DNA from: Hymenobacter ginkgonis
Lineage (GTDB): Bacteria > Bacteroidota > Bacteroidia > Cytophagales > Hymenobacteraceae
Direction: 5' to 3'
NCBI RefSeq assembly: GCF_009755225.1
Contig: NZ_WQKZ01000002.1
Location: 868,001-932,000 of the forward strand
Length of the DNA: 64,000 nucleotides
The notes beneath the pieces are model-generated. The model did not search any database. It was not told the DNA's origin and saw nothing but the letters and a program-made list of their open reading frames with translations. The translations under genes and the position numbers were made by a program. Below, in pieces: positions 1-8,927 of this stretch (its first letter is position 1; every line of letters starts with the position of its first letter).

Positions 1-1503
1 GTTATAGTCGCTGTTTACGCGCCGCACAATGTCCTTGGCGCCCAACTCCAGGAGCTGGTTTTTGACGGTGGGCGTTTGGTAGTCTATCTGGCCAGTGTAT
101 TCCTCGTTGTAGCTGTCGTTGTTGTTGCCCAACTGGCCAACATATTTGCTTTTCGACAAGTCGCTAGGGTCGAAAACGCTGTTGGTGAAGTCGTTCGTCT
201 GGTTGTTGCGGCTGAAGAGCGTCAGCACGCTCAGTTCGCGCTGCTCTACCTGGTAGGTATGGGTATAGTTGAGGCTGGCGTCGATGGTGTTCGAGTTGGT
301 GGTCGATTTCACATCGCGTAGCGAGTTGGCGACTAGCGAGCCGCCATTGGTGCCAATGCGGCTGAGCAGGCCATCCTGGTAGTTGTCGGCGTTGCGAATG
401 CCGTAGGCCAGCGAGCCGGCCAGCGAGTTGTGCTTGTCGAAGTCGTAGGTGAGGCCCAGCGTGTAGCGCCCAAAGGCGTCGTTGCGGCGGGTGTCGGCAC
501 TCTGCGCCACCGTGGTGCGGTCGCCGGCCTTTGTAGTCGTGGTGCCGGTCGTGTTACTGGCCAGGGCCACGCTGGTCTGCGAGTTGTCGAAGCTACCCGG
601 CTGGTTGTAGCTGGCCCGCCCAAAGCCGCCCAGGCTCACCCCAAACTTGTTGTTGCGGTAGTTGCCGTTCAGGCCCAGGTTGCTGGCCCGCAAGCCCGCG
701 CTGGTGTTGATGCCCAGCGAGCCGCCCTTCAGGTTGTTTGTCTTCGTGACGATGTTGATAATGCCGCCCGAGCCCTCGGCATCGTACTTAGCCGACGGCG
801 AAGTAATCACCTCCACCGTCTGAATCTGGTCGGCTGGAATCTGCTTCAGCGCGTCGGCCACGCTGCTCGCCGCAATGGTCGAGGGCTTGTTGTTAATCAG
901 CACCCGAATATTACTCGAGCCGCGCAGGCTCACGTTGCCATCCAGGTCCACGCTCAGCAGCGGCACGCGCTTGAGCACGTCGGTCGCGTCGCCGCCCTGG
1001 GTGGTTTTGTCCACGTCGGCGTTGTAGATAGTGCGGTCTACGCGCTCCTCAATGAGGGGCTTTTTACCGGTAACTACCACTTCGCCCAGCTTTTGGGCCG
1101 AGGCGCTCAGCGCCACCGTGCCCAGGGCTACATTGCCCCCTCCCGCCGGAATAACTATCCCATTGCGCACCTGCGTCTGGTAGCCCAAGAAGCTGACCTC
1201 GATGCGGTAGGTGCCCGCCGGCAGGCCGGGTAGCGCAAACTTGCCGTCGTCGCCGCACACGCCGCCGTTCACGGGGCTATTCGTAGCGGGATTGATGACG
1301 TTGACCGTGGCGTAGGAAACCGGCTTGCCCGTGGCCGCGTCCGTTACGGTGCCCGTGAGGCGGCCGCTGGCGCGGGGGGTAGGGGCGGCAGCACTAGTCG
1401 CCGGGCGGCCGCCTGCCTGGCTGTACGCCAGTAAAGGGCTGGCTGCTAAAGCCGCAGCTAGCCAGGCCGTGGTGGGAAAAGTAGACTTCTTCATAAAATT
1501 CAT
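1..1503 (-). CDS. TonB-dependent receptor, outer-membrane beta-barrel family (3' end outside window)
   Basis: The frame is open from an ATG at 1503 to the window edge, so 501 codons of the N-terminal part are visible and the C-terminal barrel is cut off. A signal peptide (about residues 1-28) is followed by a carboxypeptidase-regulatory-like domain (about 48-140, with GTVTDAATGKPVSYATVNV) and a TonB plug (about 165-280, with VLINNKPS and GSGGIINIVTKTN), then the first barrel strands. This order is typical of Bacteroidota outer-membrane receptors, which import substrates with energy from TonB. The substrate cannot be read from the sequence. An ATG three codons downstream (1494) is an alternative start. 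The gene is divergent from dxs across about 250 bp. Confidence 0.9.
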   Translation of the reverse strand, partial: MNFMKKSTFPTTAWLAAALAASPLLAYSQAGGRPATSAAAPTPRASGRLTGTVTDAATGKPVSYATVNVINPATNSPVNGGVCGDDGKFALPGLPAGTYRIEVSFLGYQTQVRNGIVIPAGGGNVALGTVALSASAQKLGEVVVTGKKPLIEERVDRTIYNADVDKTTQGGDATDVLKRVPLLSVDLDGNVSLRGSSNIRVLINNKPSTIAASSVADALKQIPADQIQTVEVITSPSAKYDAEGSGGIINIVTKTNNLKGGSLGINTSAGLRASNLGLNGNYRNNKFGVSLGGFGRASYNQPGSFDNSQTSVALASNTTGTTTTKAGDRTTVAQSADTRRNDAFGRYTLGLTYDFDKHNSLAGSLAYGIRNADNYQDGLLSRIGTNGGSLVANSLRDVKSTTNSNTIDASLNYTHTYQVEQRELSVLTLFSRNNQTNDFTNSVFDPSDLSKSKYVGQLGNNNDSYNEEYTGQIDYQTPTVKNQLLELGAKDIVRRVNSDYN

Positions 1504-1680
1504 AACGGCCAAAGTGCGTAAATCGCCGGCAATAGTTGCACATCTAACCCATATTTTTGGCAAATGGTCGGCCGAAACCTTGCTTCCGCCGACTAAGGCA
1601 GCTGTACCGCCGACTTCGGGGGTGAGGTAGGGGTGAATTTTTTGGCGCCACTGCCTACAACCGCCGGCCCCCGCTTGTCG

Positions 1681-1688
1681 TACCTTTG
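1681..1688 (+). promoter_or_regulatory. Bacteroidota -7 box (TACCTTTG) upstream of dxs
   Basis: TACCTTTG matches the Bacteroidota sigma-ABfr -7 consensus TAnnTTTG and lies about 70 bp before the dxs ATG. I see no clear -33 TTG at the usual spacing, so this is a motif-based call only. Confidence 0.45.
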
Positions 1689-1756
1689 AGGTCGGCTAAC
1701 CAATCTTTTAGCCCACTCGGCGGTTCTTCACCGCGACCTCTTTTCTGCTTGTCCCG

Positions 1757-3700
1757 ATGATAATTGAACCCGGCCCGCTGCTGGCGGCGATACACTCGCC
1801 CGACGACCTTAAGAAGCTTGCTCCCGAGCAATTAGTCCAAGTCAGCACCGAGCTGCGCGAGTTTATTATTGATACGGTTAGCATCTACGGCGGGCACTTT
1901 GGCGCTTCGCTGGGGGTAGTCGAATTAACGGTAGCCCTCCACTACGTCTTCAACACGCCCTACGACCAGCTGGTGTGGGACGTGGGCCACCAGGCCTACG
2001 GCCATAAAATACTGACCGGCCGGCGCGACCGCTTTCCTACCAACCGGCGCTACGGTGGCATGTCGGGCTTCCCGAAGATGTCGGAAAGCAAATACGACGC
2101 CTTCGGCGTGGGCCACAGCAGCACCAGCATTGGGGCGGCGCTGGGCATGGCCGTGGCTTCGGATTATAAGAAGGAGTTTGACCGCCAGCACATTGCCGTG
2201 ATTGGCGACGGAGCCATGACGGCCGGCATGAGCTTCGAAGCGCTCAACCAGGCCGGCGCGCTCAACAACAACATGATTGTTGTGCTCAACGACAACTGCA
2301 TGAGCATCGACCCCAACGTGGGCGCGCTCAAGGAGTACCTAACCGATATCACCACGTCGCGCACCTACAATAAAGTGCGCGACGAACTATGGAACGTGCT
2401 GGGCAAGCTCTCGAAGTTTGGCCCTAACCCCCAGCAAATTGCCCGCAAAGTGGAGGCCGCCATGAAGGCTACCCTTATGAAGCAGAGCAACCTGTTTGAG
2501 GCGCTGAATTTCCGCTACTTCGGCCCCGTCGATGGGCACGATGTGCAGCACTTGGTGGCGGTGCTAAACGACCTAAAGAGCATTCCGGGTCCCAAGCTGC
2601 TGCACTGCGTCACGGTGAAAGGCAAGGGCTATGCGCTGGCCGAAAAAGACCAGACGCTGTGGCACGCGCCGGGCTTGTTCGATAAAATCACGGGCGAGAT
2701 TTTCACAAAAGTCCCCGACAAGCCGCAGCCGCCGAAATACCAGGATGTGTTCGGCCACACGCTGCTGGAGCTGGCTCAGGCCAACGACAAAATAATGGGC
2801 GTGACGCCGGCCATGCCCTCGGGTTCGTCCTTGAACATCATGATGGCCGCCATGCCCGAGCGGGCCTTCGACGTGGGCATTGCCGAGCAACACGCCGTCA
2901 CGTTTTCGGCCGGCTTGGCCACGCAGGGCTTGGTGCCGTTCTGCAATATCTATTCGTCGTTTATGCAGCGCGGCTACGACCAGGTGGTGCACGACGTGGC
3001 GCTGCAAAACCTGCACGTGGTGTTCTGCCTCGACCGCGCCGGCTTTGCCGGGGCCGACGGCCCTACCCACCACGGCTGCTACGACCTGGCCTATATGCGC
3101 TGCATCCCCAACATCGTGGTGGCCGCGCCCATGAACGAGCAGGAGTTGCGCAACCTCATGTACACGGCCCAGCTACCCGAAAACGCGGGGCCGTTCAGCA
3201 TTCGCTACCCCCGCGGCGAGGGCGTGATGCCCGAGTGGCGCACCGCCTTGCAGCGCGTGGCTGTGGGCACGGGCCGCGTGGTGCACGAGGGCGAAGAAGG
3301 AGGAGTAGCCCTCCTCACCATCGGCCACATCGGCAACTACGCCGTGAAAGCCGCCACCGCCCTGGCCGCCGAAGGCCTCGACGTGGGCCACTACGATATG
3401 CGCTTCTGCAAGCCGCTCGACGAGGAAATGCTGCTCGCCGTGGCGCGCCGCTACCGTGCCATCGTCACGGTAGAGGACGGCTGCCTACCCGGTGGTTTTG
3501 GCTCGGCGGTGCTCGAATTTCTTAGCGAGAATGGCCAGCACCTGCCAGTGCGCCGCCTCGGCATCCCCGACCGCGTGGTGGAGCACGGCACCCAGGACCA
3601 GCTCTACAAAGAGTGTGGCTTCGACGCCGCTGGCATTGCGCAGGCCGTGCGCGAAATGGCCGAGCTGACGCTTGACAAGGCGCTGAACAAGACCTTTTAA
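1757..3700 (+). CDS. dxs: 1-deoxy-D-xylulose-5-phosphate synthase
   Basis: This cytoplasmic enzyme condenses pyruvate and glyceraldehyde-3-phosphate to DXP, the first step of the MEP isoprenoid pathway, using thiamine diphosphate. At 647 residues it is a full-length DXS. The N-terminal half has the ThDP/Mg signature GDGAMTAGMSFEALNQAG (about residue 150-167) and the early substrate-site stretch VWDVGHQAYGHKILTGR. The pyrimidine-binding domain has VGIAEQHAVTFSAGLA with the catalytic Glu, and a C-terminal transketolase domain (VTVEDG, GGFGSAV) closes the protein. The ATG at 1757 gives the expected N-terminus. The gene stands alone, with its own -7 box and a terminator hairpin right after the stop. 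Confidence 0.97.
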   Translation: MIIEPGPLLAAIHSPDDLKKLAPEQLVQVSTELREFIIDTVSIYGGHFGASLGVVELTVALHYVFNTPYDQLVWDVGHQAYGHKILTGRRDRFPTNRRYGGMSGFPKMSESKYDAFGVGHSSTSIGAALGMAVASDYKKEFDRQHIAVIGDGAMTAGMSFEALNQAGALNNNMIVVLNDNCMSIDPNVGALKEYLTDITTSRTYNKVRDELWNVLGKLSKFGPNPQQIARKVEAAMKATLMKQSNLFEALNFRYFGPVDGHDVQHLVAVLNDLKSIPGPKLLHCVTVKGKGYALAEKDQTLWHAPGLFDKITGEIFTKVPDKPQPPKYQDVFGHTLLELAQANDKIMGVTPAMPSGSSLNIMMAAMPERAFDVGIAEQHAVTFSAGLATQGLVPFCNIYSSFMQRGYDQVVHDVALQNLHVVFCLDRAGFAGADGPTHHGCYDLAYMRCIPNIVVAAPMNEQELRNLMYTAQLPENAGPFSIRYPRGEGVMPEWRTALQRVAVGTGRVVHEGEEGGVALLTIGHIGNYAVKAATALAAEGLDVGHYDMRFCKPLDEEMLLAVARRYRAIVTVEDGCLPGGFGSAVLEFLSENGQHLPVRRLGIPDRVVEHGTQDQLYKECGFDAAGIAQAVREMAELTLDKALNKTF

Positions 3701-3708
3701 GTAACGCC

Positions 3709-3757
3709 AGCGCCCCGCAATGCTCTTTACTGCATTGCGGGGCGCTGTCCTTTTTTA
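3709..3757 (+). terminator. Rho-independent terminator of dxs
   Basis: A 14-bp perfect stem (3709-3722 with 3733-3746, AGCGCCCCGCAATG and its complement) with a 10-nt loop is followed by a T-rich tail. It sits 8 bp after the dxs stop. Confidence 0.9.
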
Positions 3758-3831
3758 GAAGAATAAAAGAAGTCAACTTAAAGCCTGGGTTACTCAGTAT
3801 TTTCTATGTTTACTAAAGAGTTGAATTCGAG

Positions 3832-4281
3832 ATGAATACAAATATCCTGTGGCGAGCAATTCTACTTGTAGGCTTGTGCACCAGCTGTGGTTCTGCCTCC
3901 TCCGACGACCCCCAGCCCACGCCAACAACCCCTGTGCAATCGTCCATTACGGTGCAAGTATCCGAAGCGGGCGCGCCGAGCTACAACTTGCTGGAGGCGC
4001 AGGTAGTAAATTATAATTATCAAACCGGTGCCACAAATCTCACTATCTCCGGGAAGCTGACCAGTGGAAAAGCCCTGACGCTGCGATTCACCAGAAGCGG
4101 TACTGCGGCAGTGTATACCACCAATTTGCTAAGCGCCACTCTCGATGGGGTAGCTGCCGCGCCAGCTACTGGTACTACTACTTTCAGCACCCAAGCGCGC
4201 ACGGTAGACGGCACCTTTCAGGCGACATTTCCAGTCCTGGGGGTGCTGAACGGCTCCTTCGCCGGCATCGCATTGCCCTAG
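3832..4281 (+). CDS. Small secreted or lipoprotein of unknown function
   Basis: This encodes 149 residues. The N-terminus is a short hydrophobic signal ending in cysteines at 16 and 19 (LCTSC), followed by an acidic/Pro-Thr linker (SSDDPQPTPTTP), which is the usual look of a Bacteroidota lipoprotein. The rest is a beta-rich, Thr/Ser/Gly-rich domain (SITVQVSEAGAPSYNLLEA, then LTISGKLTSGKALTLRF) that I do not recognise. Its length and composition suit a small beta-sandwich. It is a single gene between two terminators. The lipobox is imperfect (Cys at -3 if Cys19 is lipidated), so ordinary secretion is possible. Confidence 0.75.
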   Translation: MNTNILWRAILLVGLCTSCGSASSDDPQPTPTTPVQSSITVQVSEAGAPSYNLLEAQVVNYNYQTGATNLTISGKLTSGKALTLRFTRSGTAAVYTTNLLSATLDGVAAAPATGTTTFSTQARTVDGTFQATFPVLGVLNGSFAGIALP

Positions 4282-4363
4282 GGGAAGGGTGCAAACCCAC
4301 GGCGTGGCAGTCGGGACAGCGGCACTACAGCAAGGCATTTCTTCTCAACTGATTGGACACGAA

Positions 4364-4397
4364 AGCTCCCCAGCCATTTGCTGGGGAGCTTTTTTAG
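4364..4397 (+). terminator. Rho-independent terminator
   Basis: A 10-bp stem AGCTCCCCAG/CTGGGGAGCT (4364-4373 with 4381-4390) is followed by a T tract, 80 bp after the stop of the small lipoprotein gene. Confidence 0.88.
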
Positions 4398-4715
4398 CTT
4401 ATTTTCTATTTATGCAACATAGTTGCTTTATCTGGTCTAATCAACCTGAAGTTAATGTGCAACGTTGATGCATTATTTATAATGGTTTGTCTATCAATGA
4501 GAAACGCAGGCATAGTACATAGATTTCTGTCAAATGCAAACCGCCTAGGCAATTTATTGGCTTCCTCTAATGGCTGCATGCATACCGCGCACCTTAGATA
4601 ACCGGCCGTTGATTCTGGCTTAATCGCCGCCGCCAGCTTGCTGAAACAATAGGGGGTAGGAGGTAGTAATTACCAACCGCCAGGCAATTTGGCGCTGCTT
4701 AAACTCTCGATTTCA
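4398..4715. other. Intergenic region without a recognisable gene
   Basis: About 320 bp, AT-rich in its first half. I see no convincing ORF, RNA or repeat. It contains one copy of the G-rich word (AGGGGGTAGGAGG near 4650) and presumably the promoter of the aldo/keto reductase gene. Confidence 0.5.
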
Positions 4716-5573
4716 ATGGCAACTACCACCGCTTCCTACCCCACGACATTCACCATTGGCGGCGACCTCACGGTTAACCGCTTGGGCTATGGTGCTATGC
4801 GCATTACTGGCAAAGGCATTTGGGGCCCGCCTGCCAACCACGACGAATCTATTCGGGTGCTGCAGCGCGCTGTAGAACTGGGCGTCAACTTCATTGATAC
4901 TGCCGACAGCTACGGGCCCAACGTGTCGGAGGAACTGATTGCGGAAGCGCTGCACCCTTACAAGCAGGGCCTCGTGATTGGTACGAAGGGCGGGCTGCTG
5001 CGCACCGGCCCCGACCAATGGCCTATCGACTCTAGCCCCAAGCACCTCGAAGAGGCGCTGCACGGTAGCCTCAAGCGCCTCAAGCTCGACCAGATTGACT
5101 TGTACCAGCTGCACCGCGTAGACCCCAATGTGCCATTTGAGGATACCTTAAAATTCTTGCAAAAGGCGCAGCAGGATGGCCTTGTTAAGCATATAGGCTT
5201 GTCGGAAGTAGACGTAGACCAGATTAAAAAAGCCCAGGAGTACGTCGAAATCGTGTCGGTGCAGAACATGTACAGCGTCGATAACCGCAAGTGGGAGCCG
5301 GTGCTCGACTACACCCGCGAGCAGCACATGGCCTTCATTCCGTGGTATCCACTGGCGGGCGGCAATAAGAGTGCGCTTGCCGCGCTCGACCAAGTAGCCC
5401 AGAAGCACGGCGTTACGCCCCAGCAAATTGCCCTGAGCTGGCTGCTACACCACTCGCCCAACATTCTGCTTATTCCGGGTACCTCGCAGGTGAAGCACCT
5501 GGAGGAGAATATGAAAACGGCTGATATTCAGCTTTCGGCTGAGGACATGGCCTCGCTGGATAAAATTAAGTAA
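4716..5573 (+). CDS. Aldo/keto reductase
   Basis: This is a cytoplasmic NAD(P)H-dependent oxidoreductase of the aldo/keto reductase superfamily, 285 residues from the ATG at 4716. The catalytic tetrad is visible: Asp and Tyr in FIDTADSYG, Lys in GTKGG, and His in YQLHRVD. The cofactor-binding end of the barrel has LLIPGTSQVKHLEENM, and the sequence ends with the usual short C-terminal loop. An in-frame TTG 27 bp upstream (4689) would add nine residues (MALLKLSIS) not expected for the family, so the ATG was chosen. The aldehyde or ketone substrate cannot be told. Single gene. Confidence 0.92.
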   Translation: MATTTASYPTTFTIGGDLTVNRLGYGAMRITGKGIWGPPANHDESIRVLQRAVELGVNFIDTADSYGPNVSEELIAEALHPYKQGLVIGTKGGLLRTGPDQWPIDSSPKHLEEALHGSLKRLKLDQIDLYQLHRVDPNVPFEDTLKFLQKAQQDGLVKHIGLSEVDVDQIKKAQEYVEIVSVQNMYSVDNRKWEPVLDYTREQHMAFIPWYPLAGGNKSALAALDQVAQKHGVTPQQIALSWLLHHSPNILLIPGTSQVKHLEENMKTADIQLSAEDMASLDKIK

Positions 5574-5758
5574 GGGGCATTTTTTAGCAGTTTACAAGCT
5601 AGCTGCCGCCCCTGGGGCAGGGCTGGCTTAGGTAAGGCCGGCGGCATTGGTGGGGTAGCCCCCAGCGGTGCCGCCGACTTGCGTTAACATGCGCCACCCA
5701 ACTAGCGTAAGGGCGGGGTACGGTTGCTTTTTTCACCCCTTACTATCCGCGCTCCGCC

Positions 5759-6322
5759 ATGCCTACCCCCCTCCATTTTCTGAAGAAGCCCCTGCTCGTG
5801 CTGGCCCTAGGGCTCGGCGCCTGCTCGGCGGAGCAGCACACGCAAACCGACAGCCGGCCGGGCGTAAATCTGACGCAGTACAAGACGTACAACTTCATGG
5901 ATGCCGTGGCCCGCAACGATTCGGCGTTTCAGAACTCAAGCTCCAATATCTTTGATGTGAAGCGCGCCGTGACGCGCGAGCTGGCCGCCCGCGGCTTTCA
6001 GCAGTCCGACAAGCCCGACCTGTGGGTGAACCTGGGCCTCGTGACGCAGCAGCGCGTGCAAACCCGCGAAACCAACTTTCGGCAAGATGGCGCGCCCTAC
6101 TACATTGGCCAGCGTAACTACCACTGGCAGGCCGGCGAGGTGGCCACGGGCACCTACCAAGATGGCACCGTGACCATCGAGCTAGTTGATGCTGCGCGCA
6201 AGGAACTGGTGTGGCAAGGCACTACAACCAGCATTTTATCGCAAACGCCCAGCCGGGCCGCCAAGCAGATAGACAAGGGAGTAGCCGACGTATTTGCGCG
6301 GTTTCCGGTGCCGGCCAGGTAA
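5759..6322 (+). CDS. DUF4136-type lipoprotein
   Basis: This encodes 187 residues. The signal peptide ends in the lipobox LGAC with Cys22. The domain that follows (TYNFMDAV near 40, DLWVNLGL near 92, and the end ELVWQG...AAKQIDKGVADVFARFP) matches the layout of DUF4136 lipoproteins, whose function is unknown. The protein probably faces the periplasm or the inner leaflet of the outer membrane. It is convergent with the Gfo/Idh gene across a perfect 27-bp inverted repeat that can terminate both. Confidence 0.85.
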   Translation: MPTPLHFLKKPLLVLALGLGACSAEQHTQTDSRPGVNLTQYKTYNFMDAVARNDSAFQNSSSNIFDVKRAVTRELAARGFQQSDKPDLWVNLGLVTQQRVQTRETNFRQDGAPYYIGQRNYHWQAGEVATGTYQDGTVTIELVDAARKELVWQGTTTSILSQTPSRAAKQIDKGVADVFARFPVPAR

Positions 6323-6343
6323 CGCAGTACTTGTCAGAAAAAC

Positions 6344-6408
6344 CTAGCGCCAAAAACAGCACGTCATTTCTCGGCAAGCGCGAAATGACGTGCTGTTTTT
6401 GGCGCTAG
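6344..6408. terminator. Perfect 27-bp inverted repeat, probable bidirectional terminator
   Basis: Arms 6344-6370 and 6382-6408 are exact reverse complements around an 11-nt loop. The hairpin lies between convergent genes and carries AAAAACAGC/GCTGTTTTT and an ACGTCAT core like that of other repeats in the window. There is no long terminal T tract outside the stem. Confidence 0.75.
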
Positions 6409-6412
6409 TTCC

Positions 6413-7564
6413 TTAACGGGGGGTAGGGTGGTCAACGAGCTGCCCCACGTCTTTGGTCGAAACCGACTGCCCGGTTTCGGCGGCGCGGTAGATGGCTTCG
6501 AGCAGTTGCACATCGCGCAGGCCCATGGCGCCGGGCACGCGGGTAGGCTTATTGTGCAGGATGCAGTCGGCAAAATCGTCCATTTGGGCAGCTTGCTGGT
6601 TGATGTTGGGCAGGTTGAGCTTGCCGTCGTTTTTGCTGGTGCGGCCGGCCAGCCCACCGTACCCGAAAGCCGGCTCCAACTCAAACCAACCGTTGGCCGC
6701 CTCGGCACGCAGGCGGCCCTGCATATTTTGGGCGTAGCTGGTGCGGCAGTCGGCCACCGACCCATCGGCAAACTGCATTTGCCAATTCACGCCGGCCTCT
6801 ACCTCCTTAAAATACCCAGTGCCGGTTTCGGGTGTCAGCTTAGCGGTAACCGCTATCGGCACTTGGCCTTTGGTATAAATGCAGCCTTGCAGGCAGTAAA
6901 TGCCCATGTCCATGAGCGGCCCGCCGCCACTCAGTTTTTTATTGACGCGCCAGGGCGTGCCGTTGCTATCGAATTTAAAACCATTGTCGGCCGCTAGGTG
7001 CTTCACTGCGCCGTAGGCTTGCTGCTGGCCCAGGCGCATCATTTCCTGGTTGTGCGGCTCGAAGTGCAGGCGGTAGCCGATGCTCAGCTTTTTGCCGGCC
7101 TTATCGCAGGCCGCAATCATGCGGCGCGCATCGGCGGCAGTGGTTGCCATGGGCTTCTCGCAAATGACGTGTTTGCCCGCCTGCGCGGCCCGCACCACGT
7201 ACTCGGCGTGCAGGGCATTGGGCGTCACCACGTACACAAGGTCGATGTCAGGGTTGTCGGCAATGCGGTCGAAGGTGGTGTAGTCGTAGCAATTTTTGGC
7301 CGGCAGGCCGTACTGCTTCTGCCACTGCGCCGCCTTGGCCGGCGACCCAGTTACTACCCCCGCCAGCCGGCAATACTTGGTTTGCTGCAAAGCTGGCGCT
7401 AACTGGCCGGTGCTATAGTTGCCCAGCCCCAGAAGCGCTACCCCCAGCTTGCGCTCGGGTGGGCCGGCGAGCGCCGCGGGGCTCAGCAAGGCCGCCCCCG
7501 CGCCCAGCGAAAGCAAGCGAACAAACTCGCGGCGCGAAGCAGCGGTGGCAAAAACGTCTTTCAT
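6413..7564 (-). CDS. Tat-exported Gfo/Idh/MocA-family oxidoreductase
   Basis: This encodes 383 residues. The N-terminus has a twin-arginine-like motif (SRREFVRLLSLGAG) and ends in PAALAGPP, so the protein is likely folded and exported to the periplasm with its cofactor. A Rossmann fold follows, with ALLGLGNYSTG for NAD(P) binding and the family motif VICEKPMA (about residue 133-140). The C-terminal Gfo/Idh substrate domain has the lysine-containing DNGFKFD and GGGPLMDMGIYCLQ. Family members oxidise or reduce sugars and inositols. Secreted members are common in Bacteroidota polysaccharide metabolism, but no glycan genes are adjacent. Substrate unknown. Confidence 0.92.
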   Translation of the reverse strand: MKDVFATAASRREFVRLLSLGAGAALLSPAALAGPPERKLGVALLGLGNYSTGQLAPALQQTKYCRLAGVVTGSPAKAAQWQKQYGLPAKNCYDYTTFDRIADNPDIDLVYVVTPNALHAEYVVRAAQAGKHVICEKPMATTAADARRMIAACDKAGKKLSIGYRLHFEPHNQEMMRLGQQQAYGAVKHLAADNGFKFDSNGTPWRVNKKLSGGGPLMDMGIYCLQGCIYTKGQVPIAVTAKLTPETGTGYFKEVEAGVNWQMQFADGSVADCRTSYAQNMQGRLRAEAANGWFELEPAFGYGGLAGRTSKNDGKLNLPNINQQAAQMDDFADCILHNKPTRVPGAMGLRDVQLLEAIYRAAETGQSVSTKDVGQLVDHPTPR

Positions 7565-7672
7565 GCAAGAATAGGAAATAAAGTAAAACCCTACCTACCC
7601 CATACGTCCTAAGCAGGTTACGACGAGCTTACTCATACTGCAGTTAAGAAAGCAGGCTATACTTCTAAAAAC

Positions 7673-7759
7673 GAACGTCCTACTGCGCAAAGCGAAGTAT
7701 TTCTACCGCACCTTTCAAGGATACAGTAGCAATGCTTCGCTTTGCGCAGTAGGACGTTC
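7673..7759. repeat. Intergenic inverted repeat, GAACGTC family
   Basis: Perfect 25-bp arms 7673-7697 and 7735-7759 (GAACGTCCTACTGCGCAAAG...) surround a 37-nt loop. It sits between the 5' end of the Gfo/Idh gene and the 3' end of the pirin gene, both on the minus strand. Confidence 0.85.
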
Positions 7760-7800
7760 TTTATTTGGCTTATTATGAAAGAGTTAAAACAGCAAAAGGC

Positions 7801-8679
7801 TTACTCGTCTTCCGGAAATTTGCCCATGTTGCCGCTCTCAAAGTCAGCGATGGCGGCCATCAACTCCTCGTTGGTGTTCATTACGAAGGGGCCGTAGGTG
7901 GCGAGCGGCTCCTCAATGGGGGCGCCGGCCAGCACCAGCACGAGGCTGTCCTCAGAAGCCGTGATTTGTACATCGGCTGAGTTCCAGCCCAGCACCACGA
8001 GCTGCTGGGTTTTGGCGGGCCGGTCGCCGTTCACCAGTACCGCGCCGCGCACTACGTAGAGGCCTACGTTGTAGGCGGGGGGTAGGGTGAGCACAAAATC
8101 GGCTCCCTTATTCAAGTGCAAATCGAGCAGTGTGATGGGCGAAAACGTATCGGCCGGGCCGGTGGCGCCGCCGTAGCTGCCCGCAATCACGCGGAGGCTA
8201 CCCCCCTCCTGGGGCAGCGGCACGCTCGGAATGGCCGCGGCGCGCAGCTCCTGGTACTTGGGCGGCACCAGCTTGTCGGCCTTGGGCATGTTCACCCACA
8301 GCTGCAGCAACTCTAGGGTGCCGCCGCGCCGGGCAAAGTCGCGGTCGTACATCTCGGCGTGGCGCAGGCCGGCGCCGGCGGTCATCCACTGCACGTCGCC
8401 GGGGCCAATGCTGCCGTCGTGGCCGGCGGTGTCGCGGTGCGCCAAGTGGCCGTCGTACACCACCGTCACGGTTTCGAAGCCGCGGTGCGGGTGGGGTGGC
8501 GAGCCCAGCGGCGTGTCGGTGGGCGCAATCTGCATTGGCCCAATGTGGTCGATGAGCAGGTAGGGGCTAAGCTGCCGAATGCGCGGCCCCGGCATGGGGC
8601 TGGTCACGTCGAAGCCGTCGCCGACGAGCTTCTTGTTGCCATCAATAACTTGAAAAACACGGCGGAATGCGGAGGACAT
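7801..8679 (-). CDS. Pirin family protein
   Basis: This 292-residue protein is a bicupin of the pirin family, members of which act as quercetinases or redox-linked regulators. The N-terminal cupin has the metal ligands in HPHRGFETVT, HRDTAGHDG and LRHAE (about residues 62-110). A pirin C-terminal cupin follows (VLTLPPAYNVGLYVVRGAVLVNG, here split: VLTLPPAYNVG then LYVVRGAVLVNG). Length and domain order are normal. The ATG at 8679 is the only good start. It is a single gene, ending next to a GAACGTC-family hairpin. The physiological role is not shown by context. Confidence 0.92.
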   Translation of the reverse strand: MSSAFRRVFQVIDGNKKLVGDGFDVTSPMPGPRIRQLSPYLLIDHIGPMQIAPTDTPLGSPPHPHRGFETVTVVYDGHLAHRDTAGHDGSIGPGDVQWMTAGAGLRHAEMYDRDFARRGGTLELLQLWVNMPKADKLVPPKYQELRAAAIPSVPLPQEGGSLRVIAGSYGGATGPADTFSPITLLDLHLNKGADFVLTLPPAYNVGLYVVRGAVLVNGDRPAKTQQLVVLGWNSADVQITASEDSLVLVLAGAPIEEPLATYGPFVMNTNEELMAAIADFESGNMGKFPEDE

Positions 8680-8927
8680 ACGAAAGGACTGCTTGCAAAG
8701 TGAGTACAGCTTTTAAAGCTGAGGCGCGCCAAAATGTTCTTCGCTAGCCTGAGTTATCAGTGCTTAGAAACAGCCGTTTTGGTGACCTTAGCTTTCTGAC
8801 GGCCGTTGCGTTGGCTAACCTTTGTGCTGCCCATGCGGGTAGGAAAAACAGGCGTGGTGCTCACCGTTCAGTAGAGGAGGTAGATAAAAGCATGGGGGCT
8901 AGCGTTTAAGAACTACTAGTTGGTTGA

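Noticed and set aside
4689-4715. TTG start of the aldo/keto reductase
   Set aside because: It adds nine residues not typical of the family; the ATG at 4716 is a normal start.
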